Shown: piece by piece, positions 45,346 to 54,240 of the stretch
Numbering within the stretch: the stretch's first letter is position 1
Layout of the letters: the number at the start of each line of letters is the position of its first letter
Assembly (NCBI GenBank): GCA_002336485.1
Contig: DDCZ01000038.1
Coordinates: forward strand, 15,950-79,949
DNA from: Flavobacteriales bacterium UBA1993
GTDB taxonomy: Bacteria > Bacteroidota > Bacteroidia > Flavobacteriales_G > Salibacteraceae
Direction of reading: 5' to 3'
DNA length: 64,000 nt
The notes under the pieces: model-generated
The model's database searches: none
What the model saw: only the letters and a program-made list of their open reading frames with translations
What the model was told of the DNA's origin: nothing
Program-made: the position numbers and the translations under genes

Positions 45346-47640
45346 ATGTTTCGAATGCGAAAACAGCCTCTACTTGTGTTTTTTTTCATCCTAGTTGCCA
45401 GTTTTGGGTCGGCCCAAACTGCCTCGGTCATGGGAGTAATCACCGGCGATGATGGCTCTTTGCCATATGCAACAGTTGAACTTGTCGGAACTTCAATGAG
45501 CACCGTTTCCAATGAAAGTGGACAATACCAATTCAGTGATGTGCCATATGGACGCTATACCATTCGTAGTTCATTCACCGGATATAAGGTAAGTACGCAA
45601 TCCATTTTAATTTCTGAGACCAAACCATACACAGTCAACTTCGAGCTGCCTTCAATGATGCTGGACGAAATTGTCGTTTCGGGTTCTTTGAAGGAGATGA
45701 AAAAACTAGATAGCCCAGTGCCTATTGAGGTTTATCAGCCAACATACTTCAAGCGCAATCCTACACCAAACATCTACGAGGCATTGCAGAACGTTAATGG
45801 CGTGCGACCACAACTAAATTGCAATGTCTGTAACACTGGAGATATTCACATAAATGGATTAGAAGGCCCATATACCATGATTCTTATCGACGGAATGCCC
45901 ATTGTTGGGGGATTGTCTTCGGTTTACGGATTGTCAGGGATTCCAAATAGTATGATTGAAAGAATTGAAGTGGTGAAGGGGCCCGCTTCTACGCTTTATG
46001 GGTCTGAGGCTGTGGGTGGATTGATAAATGTGATTACAAAGAAAACAGCAAACGTTCCGCTATTATCGATTGACGCCTTTGCCACATCTTGGCAAGAATA
46101 CAATGTGGACGTTGCGCTAAAGACCCGCTGGTCAAAACGGATTACTTCGCTAACCGGGATCAACTACTTCAATTACAAGAATCCAAAAGATGTCAACGGT
46201 GATAATTTTACGGATGTCACGCTGCAGGATAGAGTAAGTGTCTTTCAAAAATGGAATCTAAGTCGAAAGGAAAATCGAGTTATGAGCATTGCCGTCAGAT
46301 ACTTATACGAAGATCGATGGGGTGGAGAAATGCACTGGACGCCAGAGTATCGTGGCGGAGATTCCGTTTATGCCGAAAGTATATACACGAATCGATGGGA
46401 GGTCGTAGGAGTTTATCAAATTCCAACAAAGGAGAAGTTACTGCTCTCGTATTCGGCAAATGCGCATGATCAAAACTCGGTTTACGGCAATACAAAGTAT
46501 AACGCAAAGCAAAACATCGGATTTGCTCAATTAGTCTGGGATAAGAAGATTGGAAGGCACGATTTCATAGCGGGGTCGGCACTGCGATATACATACTATG
46601 ACGATAACACTGCCGCTACAAGCGATCCCGTAAGCGGAGCCAACCTGGCTCGAGAAACCTGGTTGCCAGGAGTTTTTGTTCAGGACGAGTTGGGTGTCAA
46701 CGAATTCATTAAGGTTCTAGGTGGTATTCGATTCGATTATAACTCCAACCATGGAAGTATTTTTACTCCACGTGCTGCATTGAAATGGTCGCCAAACACC
46801 AAGAATGTTTTTCGCTTGAATGCAGGAACAGGATACCGCGTTGTGAACCTCTTTACCGAGGAGCACGCCGCGTTGACTGGTTCGCGTGAGGTTGTAATTG
46901 AAGAAGAATTACGACCCGAAACGAGCTATAATATAAACCTCAATTACATTAGGCGGTTCTACTGGAAAGAGTCGTTTTCGTTTGGGTTGGACGCCAGCTC
47001 TTGGTATACCTACTTCACCAATCAGATCTTACCTGACTATGACACAGATCCGGATAAAATCATCTATGATAACCTTGATGGATATTCAGTTTCTCGCGGC
47101 GCAGCCATTAACGGAGACTTTGACATAGGTAATAGAGTTACTGGCAATATTGGAGCGACCTACATGGATGTATTTGTTGTAGAAGAGCAGAATGGTGCGA
47201 TACGCAGATATAAACCCGCACTCACAGAGTCGTGGTCGGGAATTTGGTCCTTAACATATAAGTTCCCCAAACTACGTGTCAATCTTGACTACACCGGAAA
47301 TCTATATGGACCTATGAGATTGCCAACTTTGGGCCATCTAGATCCGAGGGCAAATAAAAGCCCGTGGTGGAGCATCCAGAATATTCAAATAACACACAGA
47401 ACGAAGGAGGAGCGCATTGAAGTTTATGGTGGGGTTAAGAACTTGTTGAACTTCACGCCAGCCTCGAATAGCATTGCTCGGGCCAATGACCCATTTGATA
47501 AACACGTTCTCAGAGATGAATTTGGAGCCGTCATTCCTACACCGAACAACCCAAACGCGATGTCTTTTGATCCATCATATGTCTATGCTCCAAATCAGGG
47601 TATTCGTGGATTTGCCGGGATAAGGATAAAGTGGTTATGA
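45346..47640 (+). CDS. TonB-dependent receptor with carboxypeptidase-regulatory-like N-domain
   Basis: A 764-residue outer-membrane receptor. Signal peptide ends near SFGSAQ (a second Met at 45355 is also possible). CarboxypepD_reg-like domain ~25-110 (VMGVITGDDGSLPYATVEL, part). Plug domain ~120-235 (NGLEGPYTMILIDGMPIVGG, then IERIEVVKGPASTLYGSEAVG, part). A ~520-residue barrel ends with GIRGFAGIRIKWL. The operator over its promoter and the adjacent DtxR and ZIP genes point to uptake of a metal or metal chelate. A thioredoxin gene overlaps its stop. Confidence 0.92.
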   Translation: MFRMRKQPLLVFFFILVASFGSAQTASVMGVITGDDGSLPYATVELVGTSMSTVSNESGQYQFSDVPYGRYTIRSSFTGYKVSTQSILISETKPYTVNFELPSMMLDEIVVSGSLKEMKKLDSPVPIEVYQPTYFKRNPTPNIYEALQNVNGVRPQLNCNVCNTGDIHINGLEGPYTMILIDGMPIVGGLSSVYGLSGIPNSMIERIEVVKGPASTLYGSEAVGGLINVITKKTANVPLLSIDAFATSWQEYNVDVALKTRWSKRITSLTGINYFNYKNPKDVNGDNFTDVTLQDRVSVFQKWNLSRKENRVMSIAVRYLYEDRWGGEMHWTPEYRGGDSVYAESIYTNRWEVVGVYQIPTKEKLLLSYSANAHDQNSVYGNTKYNAKQNIGFAQLVWDKKIGRHDFIAGSALRYTYYDDNTAATSDPVSGANLARETWLPGVFVQDELGVNEFIKVLGGIRFDYNSNHGSIFTPRAALKWSPNTKNVFRLNAGTGYRVVNLFTEEHAALTGSREVVIEEELRPETSYNINLNYIRRFYWKESFSFGLDASSWYTYFTNQILPDYDTDPDKIIYDNLDGYSVSRGAAINGDFDIGNRVTGNIGATYMDVFVVEEQNGAIRRYKPALTESWSGIWSLTYKFPKLRVNLDYTGNLYGPMRLPTLGHLDPRANKSPWWSIQNIQITHRTKEERIEVYGGVKNLLNFTPASNSIARANDPFDKHVLRDEFGAVIPTPNNPNAMSFDPSYVYAPNQGIRGFAGIRIKWL

Positions 47641-48071
47641 AAATTCGAGCCGTAATCGTTTTGTGTTTTCTATCGCTTGGGTTGAATGCTCAGGTTTCCC
47701 TACTGCCAATACAAGAGTATAAGGCAGGTGATTCAATCCATCAGTCTGCCATATTGATTTCGGCGCCATGGTGCAAATGGTGCACAAAAATGAAATCTCA
47801 CACCCTCGAAGACAATCGGCTAAAAGATTTACCAAGAAAGTGGGTGGTCTATCAGTTCGACTATGAGTTGCAAGAGCCAATTCTATTTGGTACGCAGTTG
47901 TTCGAGCCACAATCGGATGGACCGCACGACTTAGCTAAAGCGTTATGTGGAAGAGAGAATATAGAAGTGCCCTACTTCATTATACTCAACGACTCAAATG
48001 AGGTGGTGTTTGAGCATAACGGATATTTGAATGCCAAAGAGCTTGAATCGGTGCTGCGGTCGAAGAAGTAG
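47637..48071 (+). CDS. periplasmic thioredoxin-like protein
   Basis: A 144-residue protein with signal peptide (MKIRAVIVLCFLSLGLNAQ) and a thioredoxin-fold active site ISAPWCKWCTKMKS with CKWC. The cis-Pro region is IEVPYFIILNDSNEVV. The ATG overlaps the receptor stop (ATGA), so it is translationally coupled. A thiol reductase or oxidase for the receptor or its substrate is an inference from position. Related to the DUF255-like/thioredoxin_7 group. Confidence 0.85.
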   Translation: MKIRAVIVLCFLSLGLNAQVSLLPIQEYKAGDSIHQSAILISAPWCKWCTKMKSHTLEDNRLKDLPRKWVVYQFDYELQEPILFGTQLFEPQSDGPHDLAKALCGRENIEVPYFIILNDSNEVVFEHNGYLNAKELESVLRSKK

Positions 48072-48171
48072 GCTGCTTCATCGAGGAAAACAGGTTTTGT
48101 AGCCAAATACTAGCCGCCATTTCGAAAGCTTACGTCTGATTATTACTTTTAGCCTTTCTAACCACAGCCAC

Positions 48172-48987
48172 ATGAAGAATTACACACTGCTCGCCGCGCT
48201 TACACTTATCACTACAATTGCCATAGCGCAGCCGGTGATTACATCAAATCCTCAGGATGCCTCAAATTGTCCGGATAGTTGTTTGATGCTAAACGTAGCA
48301 GCTAATGGGGTAGGGCTAAGCTACCAATGGCAAGCAGATGAAGGAAGCGGGTTTGCTGACTTAAGTACAGCCACAGCGATGAGTCAAATGCTCAGTGTCT
48401 GTGATGCCGGCGCCGTTGCACCAAGTGCTATTGATTATCGCTGCGTGGTTACTGACACAAATGGATATAGAGACACTTCCCTTTCGGCAACCGTTAGTCT
48501 GGATTCCTGTTTGGCTCCAACGGCAAGTTTTACATATTCATTCGATCAAGCAGAAGCCTGCTTTGTGAGTACATCCACCAATGCTACCACGTTAATATGG
48601 AACTTCGGAGACGGTGAAACTGACAATAGCAACAATGCTACTCCTTGCCATGATTATGGAACGGCTTGGATATTTGATGTAACACTTTACGCCTATAATG
48701 ATCACGGATCTGATGAATATACATTAACCTGTGACCTGGTTGGATTGGAAGAGATATCATCTAATATGAGTGTGTTTCCTAACCCAACGAGTGATATCGT
48801 TTTCATTCAAAGCGACGAAAGAATATTACATGTTCGTGTAATGGATTTAAAAGGAAATACCCTTCAAGATCAGTCAATTATGTCATCTACCTTTAATTTG
48901 TCATTGAAGGATTATTCTCCAGGTGTTTACACGATCGTCATTGAGACTAATGACGGATTGATGTATCAGAAAATGATCAAGAACTAA
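48172..48987 (+). CDS. small T9SS type A protein with Ig-like and PKD domains
   Basis: A 271-residue protein with signal peptide ending IAIAQ. An Ig-like domain lies at ~20-110 (VITSNPQDASNC, YQWQADEGSG) and a PKD-like domain at ~115-185 (IWNFGDGETDN). A type A sorting domain follows from ~195 (NMSVFPNPTSDIVFI, YSPGVYTIVIE, ending MIKN). Exported and surface-attached by T9SS. The M28 peptidase gene starts 2 nt after its stop. A one-mismatch -7 box (TACTTTTA) lies at 48144-48151. Confidence 0.85.
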   Translation: MKNYTLLAALTLITTIAIAQPVITSNPQDASNCPDSCLMLNVAANGVGLSYQWQADEGSGFADLSTATAMSQMLSVCDAGAVAPSAIDYRCVVTDTNGYRDTSLSATVSLDSCLAPTASFTYSFDQAEACFVSTSTNATTLIWNFGDGETDNSNNATPCHDYGTAWIFDVTLYAYNDHGSDEYTLTCDLVGLEEISSNMSVFPNPTSDIVFIQSDERILHVRVMDLKGNTLQDQSIMSSTFNLSLKDYSPGVYTIVIETNDGLMYQKMIKN

Positions 48988-48989
48988 TC

Positions 48990-50378
48990 TTGACTCGTCA
49001 CCTACTTCTCTTATCATTTTCATTTCTTATGCTGTCCACACATGGACAGGATAAAAAAGGGTTCGACTTTCTAGACGATCAGAAGGCATTGGATGAGATT
49101 TTCCGAATGTCGCTCACAGAAAGCAGCGCGTATCCATGGCTCGAAAGCATGTGTTTGGATATCGGTCATCGGTTAAGTGGATCACCGCAGGCGGCCGAAG
49201 CTGTTGACTATAGTTTCAAACTTATGACCGAATTGGGTCTCGAGGCTCAGAAGCAACCAGTGATGGTGCCGCATTGGGTGCGTGGTGAGAAAGAAGTTGC
49301 CTTTATTCAGAGTAGCGACGGAACAAAGCAAGAAGTTCAGATTCTAGCTCTTGGCGGCTCTGTAGCGACATCTGAGGAAGGCTTTATGGCCGAAGTAGTA
49401 GAGGTGGAAACATGGGAAGACCTTGAGGCATTGGGTAGAGAGAAGCTGGAAGGAAAGATTGTCTTCTTCAATGAACGCATGAACCCGGAGAATATATACA
49501 CCTTCCACAGCTACGGACATTGCGTAAAACATAGATGGGCGGGAGCAGTTCAGGCATCGAAATACGGCGCGGCAGGCGCGATTGTTAGGTCGTTGAATCT
49601 CCGCATCGATAAGTTTCCGCATACTGGTTCCATGACATATGACGACGCTTTGGACTCGATTCCTGCTGCGGCCATAAGCACCGCTGATGCCGAAACAATA
49701 AGCGCTCTATTGGAAGCAGGGTCGAAAGTGGAGATGATGTGGAAGCAAAGCTGTGCCACATATCCAGATGTTCAATCGTACAACGTTATCGGAGAGATTA
49801 AAGGCTCTGAATTTCCAGACGAAATCATCCTTCTGGGTGGTCACCTTGACAGCTGGGACGTGGGTCATGGAGCACATGACGATGGAGCAGGGGTGATGCA
49901 GTCTTTGGGAGTGCTTGAACTCATCAAAAAGCTAGAATACAAGCCGAAGCGCACAATTCGCGTGGTCTTCTTTATGAATGAAGAGAACGGTTTGCGCGGA
50001 GCCACAGAGTACGCCGCTCAATCCAAATTGCAAAGCCTGAATCACGTTGCATGTATTGAGTCTGATCGAGGAGGCTTCACGCCTAGAGGCTTTCACGTTG
50101 AAGGAAATGAAGCGCTGGTTCAGAAGATCTTGGCGTTTAAACCCGCCTTAGAGAAATATGGGGTGAGCCAGTTAGAAGAGGGTGGAAGTGGCGCTGACAT
50201 TGGGCCACTGAAAACAGAGGACAATGTTTTGATTGGCTTTGTGCCGGATAGCCAGCGATACTTCGACTACCATCACAGCCCTTCTGATACGTTCGACGCG
50301 GTGAACAAGCGCGAACTGGAACTCGGTGTGGCGTCCATGACTGCGTTGGTTTACCTCATGGATAAGTACGGCCTCTAA
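48990..50378 (+). CDS. secreted M28 family metallopeptidase (carboxypeptidase Q-like)
   Basis: A 462-residue protein from TTG 48990, 2 nt after the previous stop, with signal peptide ending STHGQ. A PA-like insert is at ~125-235. The M28 catalytic domain carries zinc ligands in GGHLDSWDVGHGAHDDGAGV (His and Asp), MNEENGLRG (Glu pair), CIESDRGG (Asp) and YFDYHHSPSDT (His). Family members cleave dipeptides or N-terminal residues outside the cytoplasm. Overall resembles mammalian CPQ. Co-transcribed with the T9SS type A protein. Confidence 0.9.
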   Translation: MTRHLLLLSFSFLMLSTHGQDKKGFDFLDDQKALDEIFRMSLTESSAYPWLESMCLDIGHRLSGSPQAAEAVDYSFKLMTELGLEAQKQPVMVPHWVRGEKEVAFIQSSDGTKQEVQILALGGSVATSEEGFMAEVVEVETWEDLEALGREKLEGKIVFFNERMNPENIYTFHSYGHCVKHRWAGAVQASKYGAAGAIVRSLNLRIDKFPHTGSMTYDDALDSIPAAAISTADAETISALLEAGSKVEMMWKQSCATYPDVQSYNVIGEIKGSEFPDEIILLGGHLDSWDVGHGAHDDGAGVMQSLGVLELIKKLEYKPKRTIRVVFFMNEENGLRGATEYAAQSKLQSLNHVACIESDRGGFTPRGFHVEGNEALVQKILAFKPALEKYGVSQLEEGGSGADIGPLKTEDNVLIGFVPDSQRYFDYHHSPSDTFDAVNKRELELGVASMTALVYLMDKYGL

Positions 50379-50435
50379 ACGAATCGGGCTTTTTATTCGA
50401 CTAAGCTTCTTGTTTAGCCAACCAATTGTTTCTCA

Positions 50436-50468
50436 TTGCGTTCATTAGGTGTTGCAACACTATATTTG
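50436..50468 (+). promoter_or_regulatory. promoter of the PKD-rich T9SS gene
   Basis: TTG (50436-50438), a 22-nt spacer and TATATTTG (50461-50468), an exact TAnnTTTG. The predicted +1 near 50473 is ~12 nt upstream of CTG 50485 and ~54 nt upstream of ATG 50527. Confidence 0.55.
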
Positions 50469-50484
50469 ACAAAAGCCTGACACT

Positions 50485-53400
50485 CTGAACCTAAAAGCAT
50501 CATACTCTACTTTTCTTATCATTTGCATGGGTGTGTTGTTTTCGTCCAACGCAAAGGCACAATGTGTTACCAGTCCAAATTTTAATAATTGGGTAGATGA
50601 AGGCGATTCGGCTGCTGCATGGACTGTAATAAGCAGCGGCACGCAGTGTCAGCAAAACAGCAATACTTGGTATCCAAATTTTTTTGTTGGTCCCGATACG
50701 CTGATCAATGTTCACATTTCTGGAAAGTTTCGAGTTAATACATATTCCGATGATGACTATTTAGGTTTTGTCTTTGGGTATAAAACCCCAGTCGAATTTG
50801 GCTGGATGGGCTGGCCAACATTTAACCCATCCCTTTACAATACCGCCGACTTGGAGTTTTATTTGTTTGATTGGAAAAAAAATGGACAGACTTATTCTGG
50901 CAATACCGCCCAGGAAGGCTTTTCTCTTGATAAAGTTGACGGTAATTTTTATGCCTCCATTGCTACTGTGTTTCCCAGTTTTTGGGGGCATTCGACGAGC
51001 ACAGCATTTAACGTTTTACAGACTCAATATAGTACGTCAAATGGTTGGGTGTCCTTTACGACTTACGACTTTGATTTGTACTACGCCCCAACACGCGCGT
51101 TAATATTGATTGACTCAGATACGATCTTTGATCAAAGCGGATGTTTTGAGCCTGGCCGTTTTGGTTTTTACGGTTTCTCTCAAAGCGGCGCGACCTATTG
51201 GGACTTTCAATATGAACTGTTCATTGATTTCGGAATGGAGGCACAAAATGTATGCTTAGGTGATACAATGAATTTCACTTTTATCGATACGGGAACGTGT
51301 TATAGCTCAAATACCTTTTCAACCGTAGATACTTTTTATTGGGATCTTGGAGATGGTACATTAACCAACGACACCAATCCCAATCATTATTATGACACTG
51401 CGGGAGCGTACACGGTTAATTTAATTGCTACGGATGTTAATGGCTGCACCGATACTGCAACAAAGATTATTTACATACATAACGCCCCCAACGCTGAGAT
51501 TGGCTTTGGCGATGTATGCAATGGAGATAGCATGGTCTTCGCTGACTCAACCTCGCTTCCGTATGGATACATCAATGGATGGAGCTGGTCTTTCGGGGAT
51601 GGGAATACAGACACAAATAGTAGCGCACCTGTTCATACATATAATCAAAACGGATTCTATACCGTGCAATTGGCTGTGGAAGATAACGCAGGATGCGTAG
51701 ATACTACAGATACCATAGTTCAGGTATACGCGAATCCGGTTCCACAATTTCAATCTCAGAATGCATGCGACGGAAATGCGGTTCAACTCATTGATCAAAG
51801 CATCCCGGCCCTATCGCCAATTATCAACAATGAATGGGATGTAGATGACAATGGAAGTGTGGATTACAATGATTCATCTACTGTGAACAATGTATACGCA
51901 ACGCACGGAACGTACGCTGTTCAATTAACCGTTTACGACTCGCTTGGTTGTCGAGATTCGGTCACGGATCTAATTACGGTATTCCCTATGCCAACGGCCG
52001 ACTTCGAGGTTCCTAGTGTCTGCTTCACGGAAGCTTCAGTTTTTCAAGACAGCTCTGAAGTGGCAACAGGACAGATAACAAACTGGGCTTGGGATTTTGG
52101 CGATGGATCAGCTTCTAGTGTTGCGGAGCCTTCGCATATCTTCCCAACTTCTGGCTTGCAACATGTGCAATTGCTAATTACATCAAACGGAGGTTGCCAA
52201 GATTCAGTAACCAAGACAATTGGAGTATACCATCTTCCCGTAGCTGTATTCGAAACGGAAGCCCAGTGCCGAAACCTTCCGGTCAATTTTATTCAAAACT
52301 CCACCTCGCAAAGTGGTAACATCGCCAGCTATTCTTGGGATTTTGGAGATGGAGACACATCTTTAAGTTCGGGGCCAATTCATGACTATTTGAGTGCGGG
52401 GTTGTTTCCTGTCAATCTAAAGGTGGTTACCCAATATGGATGTGAGGATACAGCCCAGTCCAATATTCGAATATATCCCGCACCTGATGCAGCATTTAAT
52501 TGGACCAATAATGTTTGTGAGGGAGACCCACTTCCATTTTTTGATCAGAGCTCAATTTCTTCTGTAACACCAGGTGGAGATCAAATTGTTAGCTGGAATT
52601 GGTTGGTCAATGGTAGCCAGTTGATTATCCAAAACCCGGTTTATACCACGAGCTATTTTGAGAAGTTGAACGTATTTCTGCTGGTTACAAGCAACAATGG
52701 TTGCATAGATAGTGTCCGAAACTATCCGGAGATATTTCCAATCCCTGAGCCAGCCTTTACAGAATACATGGGCTGTGCTGAGCGTGTCTCCTCATTTATA
52801 GATGAAAGCAGCATTGCAGTTGGGTTGGTAGATCAGTGGATGTGGGATTTCGGAGATGGAAATTCGGCAGATAGTATAAACCCAAATCACATATACGCCT
52901 TGTCTGGCGATTACGATGTGCGCTTAACTATCACATCAAACAAAGGATGTGTGAACGAGACTGAGCACACTGTGCATGTGCATGAGACGCCCGTTATTGA
53001 TTTTAAAATTGTTCCAGACGAAGGGTGTTCACCGCATTCGCCAAGGGCCGTTAATTTGAGCACAATTGCCATCGGCACACTTTCTTACGAGTGGAGGGTG
53101 AATGGTAAGTATTTGAGCGACGAGCAAGCACCGAGTTTCTTTCTGGTAAACGATACATTAGAACCTGTGTCCTTTGATATTGCTATGACAGCTACCAGCG
53201 ACAAAGGCTGCCAGGCTTCTAAGAAAAAGAATGAGGCAGTTTGGGTGTTGCCTTCCCCAAAGGCGAAATTTCAATTTGTTGAGAAAGATGTTGACTTATT
53301 CGAACCCGTGATTCACTTTAATAACCAGTCGGAACATAGCATTCGATGGCATTGGAATTTTAATGACGGCGCTTCCTCGGTTGATTTTGCGCCGGCCCAC

Positions 53401-53778
53401 GAATACACCAACTCAGGTCTGTATCGGGTCAGACTCATATCTTGGAACACATTTGGTTGCTCGGATACGGTCATCAACTCCATTGATATAGAGCCAATAA
53501 CAACGTTGTACATTCCAAGTGCATTTACACCAAACGGAGATGGAGACAATGATGTATTCAATCTTCAGGGCTTCAATGAAGGCAATCGTTTTGAAATACG
53601 GATTTGGGATAGATGGGGACATTTGATCATGCAATCCGACGATATGAACTTTAGCTGGGATGGACGACTTTCTGACAACAAATTGGCGCCGGTAGGTGTT
53701 TATGCCTACGACATCCTCTATCAAGAATCAAATGAAGAGTATCGTGAAATACACGGTCAGTTTTCGTTGCTTAGATAG
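50485..53778 (+). CDS. T9SS type B protein with TSP-C-like lectin domain and many PKD domains; probable CTG start
   Basis: From ATG 50527 the protein would be 1083 residues but its leader (MGVLFSSNAKAQ) has almost no n-region. Starting at in-frame CTG 50485 (no stop from 50470 on) gives MNLKASYSTFLIICMGVLFS, a normal signal peptide. Residues ~27-230 resemble the thrombospondin C-terminal L-type lectin fold (YSDDDYLGFVFGY). About eight PKD domains follow (FYWDLGDGTLTND, WSWSFGDGNTDTNS, WAWDFGDGSASS, YSWDFGDGDTSLS, WMWDFGDGNSADS). The C-terminus is a type B sorting domain (SAFTPNGDGDNDVFNL, IRIWDRWGHLI). A surface adhesin or matrix protein is inferred. Confidence 0.82.
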   Translation: MNLKASYSTFLIICMGVLFSSNAKAQCVTSPNFNNWVDEGDSAAAWTVISSGTQCQQNSNTWYPNFFVGPDTLINVHISGKFRVNTYSDDDYLGFVFGYKTPVEFGWMGWPTFNPSLYNTADLEFYLFDWKKNGQTYSGNTAQEGFSLDKVDGNFYASIATVFPSFWGHSTSTAFNVLQTQYSTSNGWVSFTTYDFDLYYAPTRALILIDSDTIFDQSGCFEPGRFGFYGFSQSGATYWDFQYELFIDFGMEAQNVCLGDTMNFTFIDTGTCYSSNTFSTVDTFYWDLGDGTLTNDTNPNHYYDTAGAYTVNLIATDVNGCTDTATKIIYIHNAPNAEIGFGDVCNGDSMVFADSTSLPYGYINGWSWSFGDGNTDTNSSAPVHTYNQNGFYTVQLAVEDNAGCVDTTDTIVQVYANPVPQFQSQNACDGNAVQLIDQSIPALSPIINNEWDVDDNGSVDYNDSSTVNNVYATHGTYAVQLTVYDSLGCRDSVTDLITVFPMPTADFEVPSVCFTEASVFQDSSEVATGQITNWAWDFGDGSASSVAEPSHIFPTSGLQHVQLLITSNGGCQDSVTKTIGVYHLPVAVFETEAQCRNLPVNFIQNSTSQSGNIASYSWDFGDGDTSLSSGPIHDYLSAGLFPVNLKVVTQYGCEDTAQSNIRIYPAPDAAFNWTNNVCEGDPLPFFDQSSISSVTPGGDQIVSWNWLVNGSQLIIQNPVYTTSYFEKLNVFLLVTSNNGCIDSVRNYPEIFPIPEPAFTEYMGCAERVSSFIDESSIAVGLVDQWMWDFGDGNSADSINPNHIYALSGDYDVRLTITSNKGCVNETEHTVHVHETPVIDFKIVPDEGCSPHSPRAVNLSTIAIGTLSYEWRVNGKYLSDEQAPSFFLVNDTLEPVSFDIAMTATSDKGCQASKKKNEAVWVLPSPKAKFQFVEKDVDLFEPVIHFNNQSEHSIRWHWNFNDGASSVDFAPAHEYTNSGLYRVRLISWNTFGCSDTVINSIDIEPITTLYIPSAFTPNGDGDNDVFNLQGFNEGNRFEIRIWDRWGHLIMQSDDMNFSWDGRLSDNKLAPVGVYAYDILYQESNEEYREIHGQFSLLR

Positions 53779-53796
53779 TTTCCCGATGTACATTTG
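53767..53796 (+). promoter_or_regulatory. promoter of DUF2452 operon; predicts leaderless mRNA
   Basis: TTG (53767-53769), a 19-nt spacer and TACATTTG (53789-53796) match the consensus exactly. The box ends 6 nt before ATG 53803 and overlaps the alternative TTG start at 53794, ruling that start out. Confidence 0.7.
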
Positions 53797-53802
53797 AAAG
53801 GA

Positions 53803-54240
53803 ATGGAAAAGGTTCCCAAAAATCCAATTGATAAAGATAAAGTTGCCGAATCTCCTGGCCTACTGGAGTACGCACATCATGTAGGTAGTGCGCTTATTCG
53901 TCCAGAAGACAAGGGCAAGCTCAAAGGGCGGTCCCTGGCGGCAATGTATGAGCAAACAGATCTTCAAATTCAACAGATTAAGCGCCAAATAGAGGTGCTC
54001 GTTGAGGAAGCAAAACGCATTGACGATCGAAAGCGTATATCCGAGAAAATTTACGAGACTGGTTTGTCCTTTCAACCAGTTATTGGTCACATCTACCATG
54101 TGTATGAGAAAGAAGATGGGAGTTCTAAAGTCTCCATGCTCAGCCCAGATGATTGGGGACGTACTAAACCGAATTGGACACACATATCCAAGGTGAAACT
54201 CTTGGGCGACCACACATGGCAAATTTTAGATGATGCGTAG
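53803..54240 (+). CDS. DUF2452 family protein
   Basis: A 145-residue cytoplasmic protein with the DUF2452 pattern: NPIDKDKVAESPGLLEYAHH, GSALIRPEDKGKLKGRSLAA, then a Q/K-rich coiled-coil-like helix (QTDLQIQQIKRQIEVLVEEA) and a C-terminal domain with FQPVIGHIYHVYEKEDGS. Function unknown; common in Bacteroidota. Overlaps the next gene by 11 bp. Confidence 0.88.
   Translation: MEKVPKNPIDKDKVAESPGLLEYAHHVGSALIRPEDKGKLKGRSLAAMYEQTDLQIQQIKRQIEVLVEEAKRIDDRKRISEKIYETGLSFQPVIGHIYHVYEKEDGSSKVSMLSPDDWGRTKPNWTHISKVKLLGDHTWQILDDA

Noticed and set aside
50389..50422. Possible terminator after the M28 peptidase gene
   Set aside because: Only a 5-bp stem (CGAAT/ATTCG) with a long loop and the T run inside the loop, so not a convincing terminator.
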